Of a stretch of DNA of 64,000 nt, positions 12,380-23,228 are shown in pieces. The notes beneath the pieces are model-generated. The model was not told where the DNA came from, did not search any database, and saw nothing but the letters and a program-made list of their open reading frames with translations. The position numbers were made by a program, and so were the translations under genes. Origin of the DNA: Coccinella septempunctata (Eukaryota > Arthropoda > Insecta > Coleoptera > Coccinellidae); assembly GCF_907165205.1 (NCBI RefSeq), contig NC_058191.1:28786064-28850063 (forward strand), given 5' to 3'. How positions within the stretch are numbered: the first letter of the stretch is position 1; the number at the start of each line of letters is the position of its first letter.

Positions 12380-12772
12380 TGCTGTTTGAGAATCTGGCTG
12401 CCACTGGTGTAATTTCTTGTTGATGATCTATAGAATAACAGACACAAGTTTGGAACATTCCTAGATGTTACAGTGGCTGAAGATTGGCTTTCAAATTAGG
12501 ACATTCAATCATCAGTTTTTTCTGAATTCAATCCAAGAGTTGCAATGTGTTTTGTTGCTATAACTTGCACACATGAGAGCAGAATTCAAGTCCTCGTTTG
12601 ATCTGGGCCTTGTAAAGTTGAAGAATCTGATCAGGCGAGAAATATTTCCTTGGTTTGAAGAGATATTCCAGCTTATTGGCCACATATGTTCTCCCCAACA
12701 GACATTTGAGTTGACAGTCACGACAAGGATATTAATGGACTCTCCTGGCTGACGCACCTGATGGTCCTCCAT
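12380..12772 (-). pseudogene. Decayed non-LTR retrotransposon, RT thumb / C-terminal region
   Basis: The minus strand encodes, across at least one frameshift and several stops, pieces typical of the end of a jockey-like ORF2. In order: ESINILVVTVNSNVCWGEH, then in another frame KYFSPDQILQLYKAQIKRG, LEFCSHVC, LQLLDSIQKK, then IECPNLKANLQPL. The order matches LINE proteins that carry LYKAQIRP..LEYCSH..LLD.IQ..A. No intact frame remains. The clade is not assigned. Confidence 0.7.
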
Positions 12773-12839
12773 ATCATCAATTAGGACTCACAATTTTTTT
12801 GTGAAAAAATTGCATTGTTATAAAGTTATTTTAAATATA

Positions 12840-13179
12840 CAGGGTGTGTTTGAAGGTGAGGCTTTTTTTAAACAGAAATAAAGCTCTTCACCAAGAATCA
12901 AACTTTCAAATGAGAAAGATGAAAAAATAAAATAAAAAATGGTTACGGAAATAAATCTGAACCATTTTTCAGCCATATACTTATGTTTCGTTTCGTTTCT
13001 CCAATGCCGGAGTCACCTTCCACCAGTCTTGAACTTCAATGAAATTTTGTCGAAATTCTAATGGTTGTAGCTCAGCCATCTTGAATATTTTATGAAATAA
13101 ATTTTTTGTAAAATGACTTATTTTGATGACTTTTTACCTTCTGTCAAAAAAATCCATACCTTTGAAAATACTCTAAATA
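12840..13179. repeat. Solo CAGGGTG terminus, possible half fold-back element
   Basis: TA followed by CAGGGTGTGTTTGAAGG at 12838. It resembles the left ends of the other fold-back elements, but no matching right end was found. It abuts the next element at 13180. Confidence 0.4.
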
Positions 13180-13868
13180 CAGGGTGAGTTTTTGACTCGT
13201 GTAAATATTTCAACAGTAGATTCTTGAGGATGAAAGAAAGACTTTTTTCTTTTATCATTTTTTCCGAATCGGTTGTTGAAAGGCATTTGAAAAAACATTA
13301 AAAAAATTTTATTTTTAGGTTTATTTCATGAAGGGTTATTTAAATCGAATAAATTGAATTTCGGAATATAATTCTTCATTTATTTGATCAATCTTTTTTG
13401 AACGCAAGATGGTTAACCCACGTCTTCCAGTTTTCTCATTATGACCATTACGTATATTATAAGAATTCAAGAAATTCAAAGAACACAACTCTTGAAATTA
13501 AGTTGGACGATAATCTAATGAATATTGGAACGTTTTGTAAAATGAAAGTATTCCTCATATTTTCTCGCACAATGAGCCGTTTTCGAGTAATTTGATGTTC
13601 GAAATTAAAAAGTATCTGTAAAATTTGATACTTTGGCTGAATACAACTCTGTTTAAAAGATACACAGATGTGTAGTGTCACAGATTTATCTGGTTATTCT
13701 GAAGGTAATTTTTATTTTCCAGGGGTGGCATAGCACATTATGAAAACCTAAAATAGCTATATCTTTTTATCAGGGCCGAATCGAAAAAAATTGTATAGGA
13801 AAAAAATGTTTCTTTTGACCTCAAGAATCTACCGTTGAAATATTTGTACGAGTCAAAGAATCACCCTG
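13180..13868. mobile_element. Fold-back element, CAGGGTG family 3, copy A
   Basis: Flanked by TA on both sides (13178-13179 and 13869-13870). The ends are inverted repeats: CAGGGTGAGTTTTTGACTCG on the left; the reverse complement of the right end reads CAGGGTGATTCTTTGACTCG. The arms share CAACAGTAGATTCTTGAGG or a near match. A second copy of the same length (689 bp) is at 46720-47408. No transposase; non-autonomous. Confidence 0.85.
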
Positions 13869-13870
13869 TA

Positions 13871-16840
13871 TATCTACATGTGTCATGTCATTTTTTCTCC
13901 CATACATAGTGTATTGAACATCCGCTTTGACGTCCGGCCCCCCCAAATAAACGGCCGGACTTAATACTATAACTTTATCATACCTAGTCAAATGACAGAT
14001 GATTTTTCGGATATTATTAGACAATAATATCAATATATAGATAACTTAGGGAATACCCGTCGAGTACTTGGGTTTCAGTTGATTATCCAGCTCATTTCCG
14101 CAACATGTCCCCACGTTGTGAACAACTACGAGTATCCTCGTTGAGGTAGACTTCTCAGGTGCAAAGGAAATGGTGGGGCAGGAGGCATTCACATTCACCT
14201 GACTATTATTTGCTTGACTATATCGCAAAGACCATGAGAGAATCGGAATGTTTGTACTCCGCGCTGCTGCTTCAGTGACTTTACACCGACAATTTTAGTG
14301 TTACGTGCACTGTGTCCCGATCGTTTTTAATAAATACGCTTAACGATTTAACAGTCATTGGTAGTCCCACTAGGAATAATAACCCAGTTCTAACCAATGT
14401 TCCGTGCTGTGTGTATATTGATCTGATAAGATCATCCTTGTTTTCAAAATAACCAAATACAAACTGACGTAAGTGCTTATAATGCAGAATATCATCGTAA
14501 TACTTTTTCATCCCAATCGATGCATGGAATTTCATAACAAAAACTCACATTCTTCTCACAACTACCATTTATATTCGCACAGTGCCTTTCAAACCAATAA
14601 ACTTTCATTCCTTTTATGCTGAAGCGAAAGGTAAACTGTTATTCATATATGAAGTTCGGCCACAAGTCTCGTTATGTAAGTGGTAGTATCGCATTCCGGC
14701 TTAAGTTATTGCCGAAGCTACTGTTATAACTCGAAATTCCTTGAATGTGCCCGCTCTGGAATGGACAGAGTTGTCAATTCCTGGCCTGAACGTTTCAAAT
14801 ATACACGAAGAGTCTTGAACAAAATATTATACATGAGTACAAAAGCAACCTTCATAATTCCCTCATCTCACAATCTGCGATTCCAATGGCCGGCATTCTG
14901 CGAAAGTGGTGAAAAAGGTTAATCCTTATCTGCATCCCATTAAAACCGTCGAATTTTTGCCATTTTCCGCTCTATAATATCAGTATAAAAAGGAGGGGTT
15001 TGTCACAAATCTCTAGTTAAGGAAAACTCAAAATTGAACTTAATTAGGTATATGCCTCAAAACTTCTAAAATTTGAATACAAAGTTTTGTATTCGTATTA
15101 GGCCCCAAAACTCCGCAAGCTTTTGCAAGTGTTAACCTTCAGCTATGATATCGGGTTTTTGCTTTGAAGAAGACAATGGCCATTTTATGCGGCATTTGGC
15201 AACTGGCTTATAGAAATACGACAGCCTATGATAATATGATTGCTGAATAATGAATACATTCCACCGAAAACAAAGAGAAATAGGAAGTGCCGACCGCAGA
15301 ATTATATTATTGGATTTTTTCTTCACAAAAAGGGATTTCGAATATCCTGAGAGCAACTTGCTAGTGTTAGATAAAGCTGGACTACGTATAAGATGATACC
15401 TATTCAAATTGTGTCTCAAACTTTTCATATATCTAGTATTCATGCTCCATTTTTATCTCAAATGAATCAAGTTCTTTCTGAAGTAGAATCGATTATGTGG
15501 TGATATTTTTTGTTCATTATTTCTTATAATTAACCTTTGGAATCGATCAGAAGAAAGAACTTTACTTTTTCATACATTCCGAAAATATCAAAGTACCCAG
15601 CACTCAACTATTGCTTACTATAGCCCGCTTTTTTATTTTCTCTTTTGCTATTGAGTATTAATTGAATAGTTATTACTTATTTTTTTTTTTAAATGGCTCC
15701 CAGCTTTGATGTAAAATGTCTCCAAAGCCTTCTTTGGGGAGTCCTCCTTTCAACAGTTAGTCAAGCACGTGATAATCGATTGAGCCAATTTGAAGATTAT
15801 CCCGGTCGCGGTCGGACAAACAGACAGATATAAGGACATACCAAAAATTTTAAATATCAAAAAACTCAAAAAGTCAGATATTCGAAAATGACTCCAATAT
15901 TATTCATTAGTATAGATTCCTATGTAGGTAACACTGACTATCCTGAAATTTTTTTCAGGAAGTAATGAAGATAAATTGATTAAGTTTAGTAAAGTTTTTT
16001 TTCAATAAAAGTATCTGCCTTGTTTTTAAATCGAATTAAAATGTGAGGAATTATTTCCAATACCTAGATTCATACTATTTAGATAAAAAAAATAATCTCT
16101 AGTCGAATAATAAATACTTATTTGAACGACTGATGAAAACCTGGATGTCATTCTTCAGATAACAGACAAGTGTAAGGATATAGCTATAACATTGAATTGA
16201 ATTGATTTTTCAGTTATATTCATGCACTCAGACATTCCCAAGTTTTTCGTTGAAATTTTTTGGGCATAAAAATATGTACCCATTAAAAATTCACAAAAAA
16301 TAAACTTATAACAATTTCTAAGGGGGTTAGAAATATGTAAGTACAGAGTACCGGTGACTTATGTGAGATACAATTATTTTTCTTTTCAGTTTTTTTGGAA
16401 AATGTTGGACAAGTTGAGACATTCTTTTCTCAGCTATTCTTGACTCTTCAAGTCTCTAGTTCTCTGAAAATGTATTCTGAAATCTGTGGAAAAATTCAGA
16501 TTAATGGAAACAGCATACGAAAAATGTAATGTGATTAAATCATCTCCTATCCTAAAAACCCAATAAAATCAGATCATTATTGCAAATCTTTAGCCACCTG
16601 GAATTCGTGAATTTCGATGATAAGATCTCTAAAACCAATGAAGTCTATCCACCAATATCCAACAAAATCTGTGAGTGAATTTCAAAATACGAATTATTCT
16701 CTCAAATTTATTTTATCTCCCTCAAAGCAAGCTCCTTCCCTAATTCCCACTTTTTTTGGGAAATTCGCTACTATGTCCTCTAAACATTATAAATGTGAAT
16801 TTCAGATTTAACTCTATTTTATTCTCAAGACAAATAGAGA
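13871..16840. other. Intergenic; several unassigned reading frames
   Basis: Between about 14040 and 15450 both strands carry frames of 60-103 codons that match no family I know. The best is minus strand 14281-14535, containing a hydrophobic stretch (GLLFLVGLPMTVKSLSVFI) and a GTAAGT near its end. Could be an exon of a membrane protein, an old transposon, or chance. The remainder is AT-rich and featureless. Confidence 0.3.
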
Positions 16841-16846
16841 TGTTAA

Positions 16847-17285
16847 CCCGTAATCGGTGAGTTACAATTTTGGTTACATAAGAAGTGACGTGGAGTCTCA
16901 CAGACTCCTGCCCAAAATTTTTAACCATGTCAAATATGAGATGTTCTTTCCGAAAAACAACTCCTTATGTGTCTATTCGTTATTTCAAAACATGTTGATT
17001 GACGAATTCGTTAGAATCAGAAGTAAATAGACTTGTGACAAATCATTTTTATGAAGGCCTTTTCGAAGAGAAAAACTTGAAGTTATTTGAAAAATAATAT
17101 ATAATATTTCTTTTAAAATCAACTGGCTAATTGAATGTAGCTTTCGGATTCGTCAAGAGTAATATATAAAAACATAAATTTTTGAGGCACTGAAAAACAA
17201 CATACAGAAAACAAAAAAGTTCAAAATATAGACAAATTTCAATACAATTCAGGAGACTGGGAGACTCCACCTCACCGGTTACGGT
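16847..17285. mobile_element. MITE with TTAA target duplication (piggyBac-like), copy 1
   Basis: TTAA at 16843-16846 and 17286-17289 bracket inverted ends: CCCGTAATCGGTGAG on the left, ACCGTAACCGGTGAG as the reverse complement of the right. Both continue into GTGGAGTCTC; the left arm carries about 27 extra bases before that block. TTAA duplication and CCC-type ends suit a piggyBac-mobilised MITE (established for that superfamily). No coding content. Confidence 0.65.
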
Positions 17286-17647
17286 TTAAGTCTTCGTCCA
17301 CAAGTGTGGCCACAGTTGCAGAAATTTCCTTCTGCTTCCTCGGGCTAGAGAAATACAAAATATTCCCTTGTATATCATATAAAATTGTAGGCAGATCTAC
17401 CGATTAACTTGAGTTATGTTTGGAATTATTACAACAGCGAACATCTGATAAGCACAAAAAATTGAAGAATCCATAAGCAGCAAAACAGGCGTTTTTGAAA
17501 TCTCATTTTTGAATAGACGTCCCATTTTTTGGTTGAATTATAAAGGGAGAAAAAATTTTGTTCTTCAACTGTGAGAATTAAAAATAATTTATCCACTAAG
17601 AAAAACTTAAAAAAAAATTTTTTGGACACGAAATTTCATCTGTGAAG

Positions 17648-17749
17648 AACTGCTTCATGAATGCTCGATTTCGAAGCAGGCGTTACCTTTTGCCTTGGCC
17701 ACACTATTCGCCGGATTCTAATCCCATTGAACATCTATGGAATATCTGA
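17648..17749 (+). pseudogene. Tc1/mariner transposase C-terminal remnant
   Basis: The frame reads RRYLLPWPHYSPDSNPIEHL then WNI and a stop. This is the characteristic block around the last catalytic acidic residue of Tc1/mariner transposases (W..YSPDLNPIE.LW). Nothing upstream of about 17645 reads as transposase, so only a scrap is left. Confidence 0.75.
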
Positions 17750-20700
17750 TAAAGCCCAAAATCTTCATCTGTAACATCCTCCACAAGCTACAAGGTTCGA
17801 GGTGCATCAAACAGACTTTGACCATCTTATTGTCTCGTCAAACACACTACAAATTTTTTTCGTATTAAATGTCAATAAAGTTAATCTCACATGTTATCGT
17901 TTTATTCGTGATTACGAAAGCCCAAAGAGCAGTTTTTAAATTTTCGAAAGAACTTGCGCCTTCGCGCTACGTCCGCTTTTTTATCATCAACATCAACTTC
18001 GCCTGCTTTCAGTGTCGTGTGCTGCCCCAATTTTCACGTCTAACGGAAACAATTAAAAAAAAAAACCCTCTAAGTGCAAGTTAGAACGTTTTCACTTTCC
18101 GGTGTGGCTGAAACTACAACAGGTGTCGACCTTCACCTGGCTTCTGATATCGATTTTTCAGCGTTGTAAATAGGCAGACTGGCTGCCCGAGTTTCGTTGA
18201 AGGTTAGGTGTTTCATAAGTCTGTCTTTTTAGTGTACATTGTGCTCTTGTTTTTTCGTTTACTGGCAGTGAAAACTCTCAAAAATGGTTCGAAATTAGTT
18301 AACATAAATAAAGACATTTTTTTTATTCGAATAGTTTCGATAGGCATAGGCATTATTTTGTTGATGAGAATGAATGATTGATTGCACATCCCACAGCTGA
18401 TAAAAATAGGTCAAATTATGCCACAGTGATTCCACATGGTTTTATAATCATTATCTTCCCTAGTTTGAGTGAAATTCTCTACCTCGAAATAAGAGTTCTC
18501 ACAAAATAATACATGATGCTCATAACTGAAGATGAATGTACCTTTAAACTATTGGTTAGGTAGTTTGGGATAGCTTCAAACGGAATCAAAATTTGAATGT
18601 TTTGCTCAAACGTCACACGTCACGTATTTTTACCTGAAATTTTAAGTATTTATTTATACTGTTTCAACTTATATCTGTCAATCAATACAGATTCGAATAT
18701 TACACATGGTGATTCGAAGGCCCAGGTCATAACTTTGGCAAGTAATAGTTCTAGTTAACATAGGAAGTTTTTTAAGTGAATCTCAAATCCCTTCGGAAAT
18801 ACAAGCCGTTTTTTTTTTTAAATTATTTTTATAAATTCTAAATAGGATGGGACAATAAGCGTTCGAATTTTGGAGGATGTTGTACCTACTACTCAGAGCA
18901 AACATTTCATAAGTACAATAAGTTGCAAAAAAGGAGTTCGAATAAAGAGTAGGTATATTGATAACTTTGGTCCTGGTGAGACAAATATTGTTGTGTCGAT
19001 AAATTTGATGTGAAACCTAGCGGTTTTCATGAAAATTTCTTGTGGCAAAAATTGAAAAAATCAGGAAATGGCTCTAGTTATCCCCTATCCTCATTGGTGT
19101 AGAAGTAAGGGGCGACTGAAGACACGTTACCGCCGAAAACGACGCCAAAAATCATGAAAATATTGGAAATCGTTCGAGTTCAATATACTATTTACAAAAT
19201 TCAAACCCTTATTATACAAACTAAACTCGTCTTGAATTTAGTCAGTGTGAAGTTAGCGGCCACTTTTTTCGGAGATACCAGCCGTTTCACCAGTGGCGTC
19301 GGCTGAAACATATTTTATTATAACTTTTGACTGGAACATAGTTTTCATATGAAATTTGTAGGGACCCTCTTTGAAGTCATTTCTAATGGCATATCTTGAT
19401 ATCTGATTAATTTTTACCCCAAACTGTGAAAATATCTTAACTCGTCCAAAGCTACATAGCTTCCGAAAATTATTTTTCCAATATTTCCGAAAATATAGCA
19501 ATCTCAGCATTAAAATAACGTTTTGAATCATTTACAACTCTCAAATATTAATTTATTGATGATACTATGTCATAATCAACACAGATATTAATTTTCAAAA
19601 TAATTCATAAAGAAACAAAAAAGAATAATAGCTTATTAGGATTGTTCAATATGTGACCTTATTTTTTTTGCATTGATGTAGGGATTCAGATTGTCTTATT
19701 GCCTTCAGGAGTTCATTGTAGAGATGGGCCCCTGAGTACCTACGTCTTCATCTGTCGTAGTTTGATCGAACGTTTTTGTTAAACTTGTCTCCTTGTGGGA
19801 TAGTTGTGAGGTGACTTATTTCACATATTTTTTCCATGTCTCACGTACATAGTACATAAATAATAAGCATTTTGTGATATGGACGATCACGAAATAACGA
19901 TTAAATCCTATAGATTCCGAAATCTAGTAAGGGTATCTTCCAAATTATCTCCTGAATTGAAAGCCGTTCAGTTTTACCTATCTGCATTGCTTAGATTTAC
20001 TACATCGAGACAAACTGAATATGGCATTATATTAGAGAATTTTAAACAGAACTTGTTTTAAGCAACGAATTAGAAGGTATCTGTTTTCAAATGACCTTTG
20101 AATATAGTGAATGTAGGGGAGTACCAGTGTCATGGATATTTCATTTCTAGATAAGAAATCGGTCTGTCTCCGATATACATGCGGTATGTGGTATGTTGTA
20201 TTTTAATTTCATGATAATCCATATATGAATTTAAAGCAGGGAAAGTATCCCTTACTGATTCCTTTTTGAAAGTGAGGAGCTTATAGAAATTTTCTATCAT
20301 AAGAATTAAATCGAACACGCATTCAAATGTTAGACAGCCAGATGTAGAAACATCCTTTATTATAATTTACGTTAGCGAACAACTGGAATGTTGCATTAGT
20401 CAAATTAGCCAAAATTATCAGAGATAGAAAATATGATTGATTTGTCTCGAGAAAGTGAGAATGATTTTCCATAATGAATTGTGGAGCAAATCCCAAATAT
20501 AAAATAATTACTTAATTAGGCGCGGGTACTGAAATAATTGCAAATTTTTCAAATCACGCGGAGAATATTAGCCTATAAAACTGAAAACACTCTATTTAAA
20601 TAAATCAGAAACGATAAAGATCATACAGATAAATATGATAAATGTGAAGTTTATTAATTTGAACTATGTAGAGTATCGATCTTTTGAAAAGTTCAGAATT

Positions 20701-23172
20701 TAAGGAATGACAAAAATATATAAAGCTATAAGAATTATAGGTAGGTAGTAGGTACTGCAAGAGAAAAGCAAATAACAGTTTTCAGTTTTCGATCGAATAT
20801 ATATCGATCAGTAAATTAATTGCTTATTTTATATACTCATGCCATTTAACCGAGTATAACTTTTACTCCCTGAAGAAGCTTATGTGAAAGCGAAACATGT
20901 ACGGTGATGAAAAACCGATTGTTTGTGAAAATCATGTGATTACAAACCTGATCTTATTATTTCTTACCCTATTAATATCGGACAAACTTGAATTTCAGTA
21001 CTTAATTTTCTGGGTTTATCTATTCTTTTGAGTAGTTTATAGAAAAGCTTCATCATTAGGTAATTCTTTAGTTGGTTTTTGCCATCCAATGAGAAATAAT
21101 CTATTATGGTTTGACATAACAAAAAACTTTAATAGAAATTAACAAAGCTAAACGGCGGCCGGCATTATATTATTCAGTTGACTGTAGAATATAAGAAGGT
21201 CAAATTAAAGTTTCTGTATTTTTCAATGAATTTGGTCCCGAGACTAAAGAAAAGCTTGGTAGTGGCTGCTTATTTGGAAATTTCATGCTTAAACCTTTAT
21301 ACTTACTATATAATTGAGCGAAAAAGGCAAATATTTTGGAACTATTGTAGAATGGAACAAAAAAAGAAATGATAAAAGAAACTGTTAACATAAGGATTAA
21401 AGAATAAAATTGGGAAATTTGGAAGAACAAGATTCCACAAGAAATGTTGCTGGAGATAGAAAAACTACAAATTCAGGTATTAGAGTACATAGTTATGGAA
21501 TTTAAGACCTTACTTTTTGAATAGTTATTATGAATGAGTTCGCTAAATGTTCATCTATTAAAAATATCGGTGCATCTAAATTTACCTTGCTGAACTGGGT
21601 CAACTGATAATAGCATATGTGAGCAATAAAAGTAATATTAACGAGCGTTCAAATAAAAACGCGATTAAAGTAGGCCATGGAACTTCTAACGAAAGGTGGA
21701 GCCCGATCTGGAAATCAATTGTTAGATCCGTGAAACTGTTTAAATTGTTATAGCCCAGAATGGAAGTGAATTGAAAATTGATCTTCGTGCTTTGTTAAGT
21801 TGTCTGATTTTATGAAAGTAACTTTCCGTAGAATAATAAATTTGAAGTGAACTGTGCAATTTTGATAATCTGTATTGCTACCCTTGCAATTCAAGAACTG
21901 CTCAAAAAGAATTGTCTGTGTTTCATGGGTTATTTTTACAACTTATTATTTTTCTTCTTACAATATCCCACCGATAGGTTCAACATTTTCGCACTCTTGT
22001 GGGATTTTTTAATAATCTGCAGATTAGGCATTATCTTGCATGAATATAGAAAAATTAGATGATTCAATCTTGTTCTGTCTTATAATTTTAAAGCCCTAAA
22101 TACTAAATACGAAGCAAATTGATCGATTTCGTTTTGTTTGGATAGCTTTGCAACTAATAAGAGTCTCCTTTCAATCATTTCATAGTGAAAAGATTTTTTC
22201 TGTAGTTATATTGCCTTCGAAGTTTCTATTTTTCTCAGCTATTTGAGCTAAAAAACCCATCATTTATGTTTTAAAATTTGACCATCAATAATGCATGAAT
22301 ATAAGTTATAGTTTTTGCGTACTACCTAATTACCTTCTGTAACAATTTTCATTCAAAAATATAAAAGCTAAAAACCTTAGACGTTTAGAAAGAGTTCGCT
22401 TTAATTTTATTATAGCAATGAGTAATCAGAATTTTCATATGGAAATAAATTTTTGTCAAAATGAAAGGATTCATAGACATTTCATGGTTGCCACTTTTTC
22501 AGCAAAATGGTAGGTTAATGAGGTGGGTGGGTCGAACTTATCCATATATTGTTCTTGTATTCATTTTTTTTCTACAACAAATATCAGCTCATGCATTGTT
22601 ATAATTTGCTGAATATGCTACATATTTACAAACTGTAAAGTGATTATCCTCACTTTTGTTATACTATTTGCTTCAATAATAAGTAATCCAGTAATCGTAT
22701 TTGTTAAATTTGAGGGAGTGTTCGTATTCCTGTCTGTATACATATTTTCAGGAGGATAAATTTATTTGGAATGATTTGAGTGTCGAGCAATTCAGTTCAA
22801 TTTGAAAATAAACTACTATTCACTAATATTTTGAACCTGCAGAACTTTCTTGATGTTTGATACAAAATAAAACTTCTCTCCTTCTATAAAATTTTTTGTC
22901 ATGCACATGAACTTCAATTCAATTTAACTGTGAAGCTTATTTTTATGTCAAAATTTTATTATTATTTTTCGAATATACAAACGTTAATCACTCGTCTTTC
23001 ACTCTTTCGTTCAAAACACACAATCAGGATTGTATGATCCAGATTTATGACATGACCTTTGTTGAATATGAAATATAAACCTTGACATTGTACATGATAT
23101 TTTCGTCAATGTGCTAGGATATAGGTATAACTTCGAAAGAAATTCATGCTCAACTTGATTTGTTTGTTGCAG
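17750..23172. other. Intergenic, presumed to hold the EML 5' leader and promoter
   Basis: No host coding sequence recognised. The stretch 17930-18260 is less AT-rich than its surroundings and could be a promoter or non-coding first exon of the EML gene; that is inference. A dispersed hammerhead-like repeat sits at 20870-20940. Confidence 0.3.
20870..20940 (+). repeat. Dispersed repeat with hammerhead-like core, copy A2
   Basis: CTGAAGA at 20870, GAAACATGTACGGTGATG from 20892, then TTTGTGAAAATCATGTG. It follows the order of copy A1 with many changes. Confidence 0.4.
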
Positions 23173-23228
23173 GAGATGATGATTGTATGCTTTAAGTCGT
23201 CCAATGAACAGTTATTGATTTGACCAAC
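23173..23228 (+). promoter_or_regulatory. EML 5' UTR segment with a short upstream ORF
   Basis: A TTGCAG acceptor at 23172 opens the exon that carries the start codon. Before the main ATG there is ATGATG at 23176, giving a 15-codon upstream frame ending TGA at 23221-23223, out of frame with the main ORF. An in-frame stop at 23205-23207 fixes the main start at 23229. Confidence 0.55.
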
